This document shows positions 16,186 through 24,072 of a DNA stretch of 27,206 bases, one piece after another. Below the pieces are notes generated by a model. The model had not been told where the DNA came from and did no database searches. It saw only the letters and a list, made by a program, of their open reading frames with translations. Both the position numbers and the translations under genes were made by a program. This DNA is from JBJXGE01 sp046154185 (GTDB lineage: Bacteria; Planctomycetota; UBA8108; UBA1146; JAJFFE01). Positions within the stretch are counted from its first letter, which is position 1. The number at the start of each line of letters is the position of its first letter. The stretch covers positions 1 to 27,206 of the forward strand of contig JBJXGE010000045.1 of the NCBI GenBank assembly GCA_046154185.1, given 5' to 3'.

Positions 16186-17646
16186 GTGCAGCAAATCCTC
16201 AACTATGTCGATGGACGTTGGGTGGAAGCGCGCAGTCAGACGTGGCTCGATGTGTTTGAGCCCGCGACTGGCCGCGTCTACGCCTGCGCGCCAGACAGCG
16301 GTCCCGAGGACATCGATGTCGCCGTTGTCGCGGCACGCCGTGCATTTCCGCTGTGGTCGAACACGCCCGCCGCAGAGCGATCGCAAATCTTGCTTCGCAT
16401 CGCGGATCTTATTGATGTGCATCGCGAACGCCTCGCGCGCGCCGAGAGCATCGATACCGGGAAGCCCATCACACTCGCGCGCGGGCTCGATATTCCACGA
16501 GCCGCGAGTAATTTTCGCTTCTTCGCGACCGCGATTCTGCACGCAGCGTCGGAGTCGCACGCGATGGGAAACACAGCGCTCAACTACACGCTGCGCCAAC
16601 CGCGCGGTGTCGCTGGTTTGATCTCGCCGTGGAATCTGCCGCTCTATCTTTTCACGTGGAAGATCGCGCCCGCGCTCGCGACCGGAAACACCGCGGTCGG
16701 CAAACCCTCCGAGCTCACGCCGATGACGGCGCACTTGCTCGCGGAGCTTTGCCACGAGGCGGGGCTCCCTGCGGGCGTGCTGAACATAGTGCATGGTTAC
16801 GGCGCGCGCGTCGGCGCGGCGCTCACGGCGCATCGGGATGTGTCAACGATTTCTTTCACCGGTGGGACGCAGACTGGCCGAGTCATCGCCGCGGCGGCGG
16901 CGCCGCTCTTCAAGAAGTTGTCGCTCGAACTCGGCGGTAAGAACGCAAACGTCGTTTTTGCCGATGCACCGTTCGCCGAAGCTGTCACAACGAGCGTGCG
17001 CTCATCGTTCGCCAACCAGGGCCAGATTTGCTTGTGCGGTTCACGCATATTGGTCGAGGAGACCCTGCACGATGCTTTTGTCACGCAATTGGCAAATCGC
17101 ACGCGGGCAATTCACATCGGCGACCCACTGAGCGAAGACGCTGAGCATGGCGCGCTGGTGTCCGAGGCGCAGCTTCAAAAAGTGAGCGCGTATGTCGAAC
17201 TCGCGCGCGGCGAAGGCGGGCAAATCGTGTGCGGAGGGCGCGCGCCGGCAGCGCACGCCCTCCCCGAGCGCGTGCGCCGCGGTTATTACTACGAGCCGAC
17301 GGTCATAACGGGGCTCGCGGCCGCGAGCCGCCTCAACCAAGAGGAAATTTTCGGACCGGTGGTCACGGTGATTCCCTTTCGCAGTGAGGCCGAGGCGATC
17401 GAAATCGCCAACGGAACGCCTTACGGACTCTCGGCGTCGTTGTGGACGAGCGACCTCGCGCGGGCGCATCGAGTTGCCGGCGCGCTCGCGGCGGGCACGA
17501 TTTGGATCAATACGTGGATGTTGCGAGACCTACGCGTTCCGTTCGGAGGGATGAAACAAAGCGGCGTGGGACGCGAAGGTGGCGTCGACTCCCTCCACTT
17601 CTTCACCGAAGCGAAAAACGTCTGCGTGCAGTTCGCGCCGCCGTGA
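16186..17646 (+). CDS. NAD(P)-dependent aldehyde dehydrogenase
   Basis: This enzyme oxidises an aldehyde to a carboxylate with NAD(P). From the chosen GTG it has 486 residues, the normal family length. The catalytic cysteine is Cys282 in NQGQICLC and the general base Glu248 in LELGGKN. ISPWNLPLYLFTWKIAPAL, FTGGTQTG and the C-terminal EEIFGPVVTV and PFGGMKQSGVGREGG are canonical. The pattern is closest to the 2-hydroxymuconic/aminomuconic semialdehyde (ALDH8-like) and betaine aldehyde subgroups, but the substrate cannot be fixed here. The frame is open back to 16024. I favour GTG at 16186 because homologous proteins begin at LNYVDGRW; an ATG at 16114 is the alternative, and neither has a strong ribosome site. 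It diverges from hisS. Confidence 0.88.
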   Translation: MQQILNYVDGRWVEARSQTWLDVFEPATGRVYACAPDSGPEDIDVAVVAARRAFPLWSNTPAAERSQILLRIADLIDVHRERLARAESIDTGKPITLARGLDIPRAASNFRFFATAILHAASESHAMGNTALNYTLRQPRGVAGLISPWNLPLYLFTWKIAPALATGNTAVGKPSELTPMTAHLLAELCHEAGLPAGVLNIVHGYGARVGAALTAHRDVSTISFTGGTQTGRVIAAAAAPLFKKLSLELGGKNANVVFADAPFAEAVTTSVRSSFANQGQICLCGSRILVEETLHDAFVTQLANRTRAIHIGDPLSEDAEHGALVSEAQLQKVSAYVELARGEGGQIVCGGRAPAAHALPERVRRGYYYEPTVITGLAAASRLNQEEIFGPVVTVIPFRSEAEAIEIANGTPYGLSASLWTSDLARAHRVAGALAAGTIWINTWMLRDLRVPFGGMKQSGVGREGGVDSLHFFTEAKNVCVQFAPP

Positions 17647-17861
17647 GTAAGAACGGCGAATCGCGGTTTTCCTAAGCGATCGGTGACCAAGCCGCGCGGC
17701 AAAATAGTTCACTCGATGAGCCTCACGTTCACTGTTTTCGACGGTCATCACTTCGCGGCCCGCAAAAGAGTATTCGCACCCAGCATTGACTATGAAGAGC
17801 GTGGTGTTCCCCTCGGATGCCGCTCTGGCTATCATTCGTCCGCGGGAGGACGGTGCGGGTA

Positions 17862-19940
17862 ATGCCTATCGAAGATTTTTTCATCCAAACTTCCCCGTCG
17901 GTGACCGCCCTGCGTCAGCGCTACGATCGGTTGCAGGCGGTATTCAAGCTCGCGCGCGCCGTTGCACGCGCGGAAACAGAGCTTGGCATCTGTCAAGCGG
18001 CGCTCGACTCGCTGCGCGAAGCGGCGCCGGGCCGGCGTGCTTCCATTCTCCTATTCGATGCCGATGGAGTGGTTCGATTTAAGGCATGGCACGGATTGAG
18101 CGAGGAGTACCGTCGCGCGGTAGAAGGCCACTCTCCATGGCGACAGGACCAGGGCGATGCGACCCCGTTTGTGGTGGCGGATGTTTACACGGATACCAGA
18201 CTCGCGAACTATGTCGCGTTATTTCAACAAGAGGGAATTCGGTCGCTCAGCTACTTGCCGCTCGTGCTCCGTGGCCGCGTGATTGGAACATTCATGGTCT
18301 ATGGCAGCGTGCCGGGCGATCCGCTCGGCGAAGACTTGCCGCTCGCCATGAACATCGCGGACCACGTCGTCATTGCTATCGATCGACGACGCTTCGAGAA
18401 AGACCTGTTACGTGAGCGTCGACTGTTCACGGCCGGACCGGTCGTGGTTTTTCGTTGGCGAAACGAGTCTGGGTGGCCGGTAGAGTACGTCTCCGACAAT
18501 ATCTCGCAGTTCGGTTACACGCCGGAGGACTTCACTAGCGGTCGGCTGCCCTATGCCGCGGTTGTGCATCCCGACGACCTGTCGCGAATGCTGGAAGACT
18601 TCGCACGAAACGTCGGCGACGACGCCACAAGTTTCGAGCGAGAGTACCGAATTCGCACGGGCGCAGGTGAGTATCGGTCCCTCTTTGATTACACCGTCGT
18701 CGTCCGGGATGGCAGCGGACAAGTCACCCACCTCGACGGCTATGTGCTCGACAACACGGAGCGCCGACAGCTCGAGCAAGAACTCTTGCAGGCGCAAAAA
18801 ATGGAGAGCATTGGCCGGCTAGCGGGCGGTGTCGCGCATGACTTCAACAATTTGCTGACCGTCATTATCGGCGCTGCGGAAATGGCGCTCGAAAAGCTAC
18901 CGAAGCACGAGGAACCCTACGCCTCGATCGCGAGTATTCGCACGGCCGCAGATCGCGCCGCTTCGCTCACCGCACAGTTGCTCGCCTTTGCGCGCAAACA
19001 GGTGATCTCGCCGCGCGTGATCGCCCTCAATGACGTGTTGGTAGAAACGCACGAGTTGCTGCGGCGCCTAATCGGCGAGCACATCGACCTCGTCACGGAA
19101 AACGCGCCCGACGTGGGCCTCGTTCGAGTCGACCCAGTGCAAATCCAGCAAATACTCGTCAACCTAGCGCTCAATGCCCGCGATGCGATGCCCAAGGGCG
19201 GGCGCTTGTCGGTCCGTACGGCCGTAGCGGAGTCTGAGTTCGACACGAGCCGAGCCGGGGACTTCCGGACGGATGAGGGATGGGTCATGTTAGAAGTGTC
19301 GGATACCGGCGCCGGCATGAACGCCGATACTCTTTCCCATTTGTTCGAGCCGTTCTTTACAACCAAGGAACTCGGACGCGGGACGGGGCTTGGGCTCGCA
19401 ACCTGTTACGGAATCGTGCGTCAAAGTGGCGGCTTCATAACGGTTCAAAGCGAGCTAGGCCGAGGAACGACATTTCGAGTCAATCTGCCGCGCTACGCCG
19501 GTAGCGCGGTCGTGGGCGCGAAATCGCGCGGCGAGCCAAGCGAGCTACCGGCCCTCAAGGGTGGCGAGCAACTGACGGTGCTGGTCGCGGAAGATGAGCC
19601 GATGGTCAGGGATCTCATTGCGCACCCGTTACGCGCGCACGGTTTCAACGTGATCACGGCCGCGAATGGTATCGAGGCGCTGGATGTCGCGACTCGGCAT
19701 AATGGTCTCATCGATCTGCTGGTCAGCGATCTCGTCATGCCCAAACTCGGTGGTCGCGAGCTCGCAATTCAACTTCGCGCCGCGCGCCCGGAGATGCGTG
19801 TTTTGCTGGTGACTGGCTATTCGGATGACGACTGCAAAGGCGATGGCGAGGCCGCTTATCAATTGCTCCCGAAGCCATTCGATGCCGCGACGCTACTCAC
19901 GGCTGTCGCGAACGCCCTGCGCGGGCGAGTTCGTGCATGA
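17862..19940 (+). CDS. Soluble GAF-PAS hybrid sensor histidine kinase
   Basis: This is a two-component sensor of 692 residues without transmembrane segments, so it probably senses a cytoplasmic signal. Domains in order: GAF (about 30-178), PAS (about 195-305, with VEYVSDNISQFGYTPEDF), HisKA with phospho-acceptor His326 in GGVAHDFNNLL, a HATPase domain with N-box NLALNARDAMP and G-boxes DTGAGM and GRGTGLGLATCYG, and a C-terminal receiver with Asp623 in LLVSDLVMPKLGG and Lys671 in LLPKPF. The fused receiver suggests a phosphorelay to a separate partner not seen here. The start is the ATG at 17862 with GGAGGA about 11 bases upstream; a GTG at 17853 and an ATG at 17817 are alternatives. It runs convergently toward the prepilin genes. 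Confidence 0.9.
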   Translation: MPIEDFFIQTSPSVTALRQRYDRLQAVFKLARAVARAETELGICQAALDSLREAAPGRRASILLFDADGVVRFKAWHGLSEEYRRAVEGHSPWRQDQGDATPFVVADVYTDTRLANYVALFQQEGIRSLSYLPLVLRGRVIGTFMVYGSVPGDPLGEDLPLAMNIADHVVIAIDRRRFEKDLLRERRLFTAGPVVVFRWRNESGWPVEYVSDNISQFGYTPEDFTSGRLPYAAVVHPDDLSRMLEDFARNVGDDATSFEREYRIRTGAGEYRSLFDYTVVVRDGSGQVTHLDGYVLDNTERRQLEQELLQAQKMESIGRLAGGVAHDFNNLLTVIIGAAEMALEKLPKHEEPYASIASIRTAADRAASLTAQLLAFARKQVISPRVIALNDVLVETHELLRRLIGEHIDLVTENAPDVGLVRVDPVQIQQILVNLALNARDAMPKGGRLSVRTAVAESEFDTSRAGDFRTDEGWVMLEVSDTGAGMNADTLSHLFEPFFTTKELGRGTGLGLATCYGIVRQSGGFITVQSELGRGTTFRVNLPRYAGSAVVGAKSRGEPSELPALKGGEQLTVLVAEDEPMVRDLIAHPLRAHGFNVITAANGIEALDVATRHNGLIDLLVSDLVMPKLGGRELAIQLRAARPEMRVLLVTGYSDDDCKGDGEAAYQLLPKPFDAATLLTAVANALRGRVRA

Positions 19941-20032
19941 CTCGACGAGTCAGTCGCGGTCAGCAACCAGCACGTTGAAACTGTCGACGATCTTGAGCGC
20001 GATCGTTGTCATAGAGCGCAGCGTCGTCGCCT

Positions 20033-20596
20033 TCAGAATGCAGTCTGTGAAAATAGTCGATGGATCGACAGGCTCTTCATTTCGGAGCCGGTCCCGAAAG
20101 TCACCGTGAGCGTCACTGGGACTAGCTTGAGATCAGTCGAAGCCAAAACATCCCCAAGGTCGTCTTCCGCGTCGCTGTCGTAGTTTAGATCCTTTGGACC
20201 GCCCAGCACTGCTGGTACGTTGCGCTCATCAGCGTGACAAGTCACTAGAATCACGCCGTTCGTGAGACCATCGGCGACGAAGCTGCGATTGTGATAAAGC
20301 GCGTACACAGCCCCGATGCCTTCTTGGGCCACGGGATCGTCCGGCTGATTGGCGACTCCTTGAATCTCAGCAACCAGGTCGCGCAGCGAACTAATCGCCT
20401 GATTGTATTGGAAAAGATCACGACGTAGCTTCATCCCGGACAGGATAGCGGAGCCGGACGCAAGTGAGAGAAGTGCCAGGACTGTCAGTCCCACGCTGAC
20501 CTCGACCAACGAAAGGCCAGTACTCCGCGAGACACACGCGGGACTACCAGACTTATCGAAGAAGCGCGACGCGTTCGGTGATGACAATGTCTTCAT
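20033..20596 (-). CDS. Prepilin-type (minor pilin or pseudopilin) protein
   Basis: The 187-residue protein carries a type III (prepilin peptidase) signal: a long leader ending at Gly27, then LSLVEVSVGLTVLALL, with Glu32 at the +5 position of the mature protein. A hydrophobic helix follows, then a soluble domain with paired cysteine content too low for certainty. It is probably a minor component of a type IV pilus or type II secretion pseudopilus, processed by a prepilin peptidase not present in this window. The ATG overlaps the end of the preceding prepilin gene by 44 bases, which argues for a coupled operon. The mature part is not recognised as a named pilin. Confidence 0.75.
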   Translation of the reverse strand: MKTLSSPNASRFFDKSGSPACVSRSTGLSLVEVSVGLTVLALLSLASGSAILSGMKLRRDLFQYNQAISSLRDLVAEIQGVANQPDDPVAQEGIGAVYALYHNRSFVADGLTNGVILVTCHADERNVPAVLGGPKDLNYDSDAEDDLGDVLASTDLKLVPVTLTVTFGTGSEMKSLSIHRLFSQTAF

Positions 20597-21275
20597 TGAA
20601 GACGAAGTCTCCTGTCCTACGCTTTGCGTTGAGCCGCAATGTTATTGTGATGGCCGGCCCATTCACCACAATCGTAAACATGTCGCCGCTGCGCGGCGCA
20701 TAGTTGTCGATGATCAGAACCTCGACGACTGCGACGTCGCCCCCGACCGTCGCACTGGTTACGTCATCCTGCGTGCCCAACACGGCGTCCGCTCCGGCGC
20801 CTGACTCATGAATTTCAAACAAGTCGCGGCCGCGGCCGATGATGAGACCGGCGCAAGCGGGCGGGCCGTCATCAGGCCCCCATACGAATACTTTCTGCTC
20901 GTCGTTATAGGTGGTGACTCCGCCCACTATGCCCGCCGGGAATCGAAATCTAAGACAATGAGCCTCGGCACCCGCGATGGCGGGAAATAGCGGGGTAAAT
21001 TCCGCGTCCGTCGAGAGCGCCTGGGACACCATCGACACAACGCGATCCATCGCGTAGTGAGCCCGCTCGGCGACGCGCGAAGTGAGTTCATTCTCGGCGC
21101 TCGCGAGTTGTGTCGCTTGGACCGCGTAGACCATGCCGCCGAGCACTAAACTCGTCAGCGTCAGTGTCAACGCAGCTTCGACCAGCGTCATGCCACTCGT
21201 ATGCGTGAACGTGCACGCGGCGGTGCATTGGCGTGCTTTGAAAACACGATGCTCAACGCGGCCAAGGCGATGCAT
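20553..21275 (-). CDS. Prepilin-type protein with N-methylation motif
   Basis: From the chosen ATG the product has 240 residues. The cleavage motif is Gly28 followed by MTLVEAALTLTLTSLVLGG; Met replaces the usual Phe at +1, which is tolerated, and Glu33 is the conserved +5 glutamate. The soluble region contains an acidic stretch (GAGADAVLGTQDDV) and ends FNEDIVITERVALLR. Its role is probably a pilus or pseudopilus subunit, like its downstream neighbour. GGAG nine bases before 21275 supports this start; the frame is open to 21542 but the extra part lacks family features and overlaps the leader. It lies 321 bases downstream of a hybrid histidine kinase on the same strand. Confidence 0.78.
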   Translation of the reverse strand: MHRLGRVEHRVFKARQCTAACTFTHTSGMTLVEAALTLTLTSLVLGGMVYAVQATQLASAENELTSRVAERAHYAMDRVVSMVSQALSTDAEFTPLFPAIAGAEAHCLRFRFPAGIVGGVTTYNDEQKVFVWGPDDGPPACAGLIIGRGRDLFEIHESGAGADAVLGTQDDVTSATVGGDVAVVEVLIIDNYAPRSGDMFTIVVNGPAITITLRLNAKRRTGDFVFNEDIVITERVALLR

Positions 21276-21596
21276 TTGATGACGCTCCACTTGCCATTCA
21301 CTCCTCGGCGACAACTCGACGCGGGCGTAAAAACGCGAGAATCGCTGTCGCGACGCGTGAACGACACAATTATTGACTTCGGCCATCTGATTTCGGGGAC
21401 TAAGAAGTCTATGATGCTCCCGGCCGTTGGACGATTTTTGCCCAACGGACCTAGGCTCACCGCCAAATTGGCCGACAAGTCGCAGAAGCGCGAGCGGACG
21501 ATAGATTCGCGAATTAACAATGTCGGTCGCGGAGTGCCGCACACTTCGTGCAGTTCAGCAAGGTGTTCGAGACACTCGCCATGCGCTCTGAGACTA
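21276..21596 (-). other. Leader region of the prepilin genes
   Basis: This 321-base gap lies between the kinase stop and the prepilin start. It contains an inverted repeat, CCGTTGG (21424-21430) and CCAACGG (21442-21448), with an 11-base T-rich (plus strand) loop. On the minus strand no T-run follows, so it is a poor terminator and could be part of a structured leader. I looked for the conserved blocks of the cyclic-di-GMP (GEMM) riboswitch, common upstream of pilins, and did not find them. Overlapping frames here look like shadows. Confidence 0.4.
21424..21448. promoter_or_regulatory. Hairpin in the prepilin leader
   Basis: A perfect 7-base stem around an 11-base loop, about 150 bases upstream of the prepilin start codon on the minus strand. 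Function unknown. Confidence 0.35.
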
Positions 21597-23747
21597 TCAG
21601 ACGCGAGCGGACGACTCCGGGCTCGTCGCCGATGCGTCCGCGATCGAATCCTCGCGCACCGCCGGCGCACGTCGCCAGTGACTTTGAATCGACTCGGCGC
21701 GCTTGAGCACGCTCCCCAGGACCTCGAGGAACTTGCGACGCGGCACGGGTTTGCTCAAGAATTCGTCGCAACCGGCTTCCAAGCAACGTTCTCGATCGTT
21801 CGACGTGGCGTGCGCCGTCAGTGCGATGATTGGCATCTGAAAACCGCTCGCACGCAGTCGCCGAACCAACGTGTAGCCATCCATTTCTGGCATTTGCATA
21901 TCCGTGATGAGCACATGAAACGGCTGACCAGCGGCTTTCGCACTGAGAATCCGTTCATAGGCGATGAGACCATTGTCGGCCATTTCGAAAGAATAGCCGG
22001 CCCTGCTAAGAAACGAGCGCACAAGCAACTGAATGTCGGGGCTGTCCTCCGCGGAAAGCACACGAACATGCGCCAGCGACGGCGCGCTTGTCGACGACTC
22101 CCCTCCCTCATGTTCTGGCGCCGATTCCGGCGGCACTAGGACCTGACCCACCTGCTCAACTCCTTGCACAGCCGTTTCGACGGCCACGTATCGGACCTGC
22201 AAAGTGAAGACGCTTCCTTCACCGGGGACGCTTTGCACGAATAGATCGCCGCCCATCTTGCGAGCAAGGTTTCGGGAAATTGCCAAGCCCAGGCCGGTTC
22301 CACCGAAGCGTCGCGTCATTGAGGCGTCGGCTTGTTCAAAAGGCCTAAACAGCCCGTCAATTTGCTCGGCGGTCATACCAATTCCGGAGTCTCGCACGAC
22401 AAACTCGAGGCGCGCGGGCGTCTCGGCGGTCGCGCGCAGCGTCGCGTCCACTTGCACTGCGCCCTCGGCAGTGAATTTGATGGCGTTGCTGATCAAGTTT
22501 ATGAGCACTTGTCTCAAACGGGTGGGGTCGCCCATGGCGTTGCTTGGCAGTGCATCGGAAACGACGGTCCTAAGCGCGAGCTTCTTCTCAGTAGCCCGCG
22601 GCGCCAAGAGTTGGACAACGTCTTTCAATACCTCGGCTGGCGAGAACTCGATGTTCTCGATCGAGAGTTTGCCGGCCTCGATCTTAGAGAAATCGAGTAT
22701 GTCGTTGATGATTGTGAGCAAATGCCCACCGCTGCGCTTTATGGTCTCGAGGCTATGAAGTGCTTCCTGATTCTCGAGGGCGAGATCCAGCAGGATCTCG
22801 GTGTGACCCAGAATCGCGCTCATTGGCGTGCGAATCTCATGGCTCATGTTGGCGAGAAACTGGCTCTTCGCGCGGCTCGCAGCGTCGGCGACTTCCAGCG
22901 CCGTGCGAAGTTCGACCGTGCGTTCGGCTACACGATCTTCCAAGACCTCATTGGCGCGATTGAGGGCCGAGTCGCGGAATTGAATCTGCGAGAGCATGTC
23001 GTTGAACGCGTCCGTCAAGATCCCAATTTCGTCGTGCGAGTGCTTCGCAGCCCGCAAGCTGAAATTGTGTTGCGCGGAAACTTGTTCGGCTGTCGCAGAG
23101 AGCTCAAGAATCGGCGCCGAAATGGGACGTTGGAGTCGCATGCCGAGTAAGTACGCCACTGCGGCGGCAGCAATGAACTCGATCACCATGACGACACCGC
23201 CGTAGACGAGCGCCAAGCCGAGTTCATCGAGCGATTGCACGATATAAAGCCAGCCGATGACTTTGTGATCGTGTCGAACCGGTTGCGTGGCGATGAGCTC
23301 GAGGCCTTGAAAGCGGGTGCCGATCTCGGTCGACTTGCCAAGATTCGCGTGGCGCTTGGCTGACAACGAACCAGGTGCGGAGTATGTGGCGAACGTGCTA
23401 CCGTCGAGACGATTTAGCTTGGCGTAAACCACCTTCGGATCGGTGGACAAGATGTTGAGGATCTGGGCACCGGACGCTTCACGATCGTAAGCAAGCTCAA
23501 GTCCTGCGATATCCGCAAATATGCCAGCTTCGACGAGCAGGTTCTGGGCAACGTACCAACGAGTTTGCAACCAAATGAGCACCGCAAGCGCGAGGCCGGC
23601 GAGCAACAGTGCTACCGACGCGATGACGGTGGAATTCCAGACGAGACGGGCCCGAATCGACTTACTGGGCTTCCACCGCTCAACCATTTCTTCGGACGGC
23701 GGCGGGGCGGCGAGCGCCTTGTTGTCGGTCGGGACGAAGTGACTCAT
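21597..23747 (-). CDS. Membrane-bound hybrid sensor histidine kinase
   Basis: The 716-residue sensor has a cytoplasmic N-terminus, transmembrane segment 1 (about 36-62), an extracytoplasmic sensor domain of about 115 residues (CHASE-like, pattern not assigned with certainty), transmembrane segment 2 (about 179-202), a HAMP domain, a short coiled coil, and HisKA with His303 in FLANMSHEIRTPM. A HATPase domain follows with NLISNAIKFT, DSGIGM and RRFGGTGLGLAISRNLA, then a C-terminal receiver with Asp616 in VLITDMQMPEMDGY. The fused receiver implies a phosphorelay. The ATG at 23747 has GAGGG about nine bases upstream; the frame is open to 23819. It sits just upstream of the prepilin pair on the same strand, which suggests but does not prove that it controls pilus-related functions. 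Confidence 0.9.
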   Translation of the reverse strand: MSHFVPTDNKALAAPPPSEEMVERWKPSKSIRARLVWNSTVIASVALLLAGLALAVLIWLQTRWYVAQNLLVEAGIFADIAGLELAYDREASGAQILNILSTDPKVVYAKLNRLDGSTFATYSAPGSLSAKRHANLGKSTEIGTRFQGLELIATQPVRHDHKVIGWLYIVQSLDELGLALVYGGVVMVIEFIAAAAVAYLLGMRLQRPISAPILELSATAEQVSAQHNFSLRAAKHSHDEIGILTDAFNDMLSQIQFRDSALNRANEVLEDRVAERTVELRTALEVADAASRAKSQFLANMSHEIRTPMSAILGHTEILLDLALENQEALHSLETIKRSGGHLLTIINDILDFSKIEAGKLSIENIEFSPAEVLKDVVQLLAPRATEKKLALRTVVSDALPSNAMGDPTRLRQVLINLISNAIKFTAEGAVQVDATLRATAETPARLEFVVRDSGIGMTAEQIDGLFRPFEQADASMTRRFGGTGLGLAISRNLARKMGGDLFVQSVPGEGSVFTLQVRYVAVETAVQGVEQVGQVLVPPESAPEHEGGESSTSAPSLAHVRVLSAEDSPDIQLLVRSFLSRAGYSFEMADNGLIAYERILSAKAAGQPFHVLITDMQMPEMDGYTLVRRLRASGFQMPIIALTAHATSNDRERCLEAGCDEFLSKPVPRRKFLEVLGSVLKRAESIQSHWRRAPAVREDSIADASATSPESSARV

Positions 23748-24071
23748 GTGAGCAGGCCCTCGATCTCTCGAGTCACGCGTGCTGAGAAGATTGCAAGAGC
23801 CGACTCCGCCGATGACCACACGAGAAAGCTCTTACTAAGGCTCCGTTAGAACGCCACGTTTTGAGTTGCGTGCTCAGTGAAAATTTCGGGCTCCGATTAC
23901 ACGCGACGGTCATGATCTTGTTCGCACTCGAACGCAATGTGCGACCACATTCGAGATGCGACGCGCCATCTCGTTGCGACCCTCCGCCAATGTTCCAATA
24001 AGTATTTCGGACGGGCGCGCCCGCTCAGTTGAGTCATTCTATTCGGCGTTCATTTTCAGCGGGGCGCCGAA
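23748..24071. other. Intergenic region upstream of the hybrid kinase
   Basis: These 324 bases separate the protease stop from the kinase start and should contain the kinase promoter. Visible structure includes AATGTG-cgac-CACATT (23936-23951), a 12-base palindrome CGGGCGCGCCCG (24012-24023) and a hairpin directly after the protease gene. No ORF is convincing. Confidence 0.4.
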
Positions 24072-24072
24072 T
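24041..24072 (-). terminator. Possible terminator of the tricorn-type protease gene
   Basis: The perfect 8-base arms ATTCGGCG and CGCCGAAT enclose a 16-base loop and begin at the last base of the protease stop codon. There is no clear T-run after it, so it may instead be an RNA-stabilising or processing hairpin. Confidence 0.4.

Noticed and set aside
21276..21596. Cyclic-di-GMP (GEMM) riboswitch upstream of the prepilins
   Set aside because: The conserved GCAAACC, GAAA and GACGCAAAGCC blocks are not present; only a short hairpin and a GGGCAAAAA stretch are seen.
21188..21670. Minus-strand open frame of 160 codons across the prepilin leader
   Set aside because: It overlaps both the kinase end and the prepilin start in another frame, is Arg/Ser-rich and has no recognisable domain. 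The prepilin frame has a clear cleavage motif.
21201..22139. Plus-strand open frame of 312 codons
   Set aside because: It runs antisense to the kinase receiver domain and the prepilin leader and shows no protein family features.
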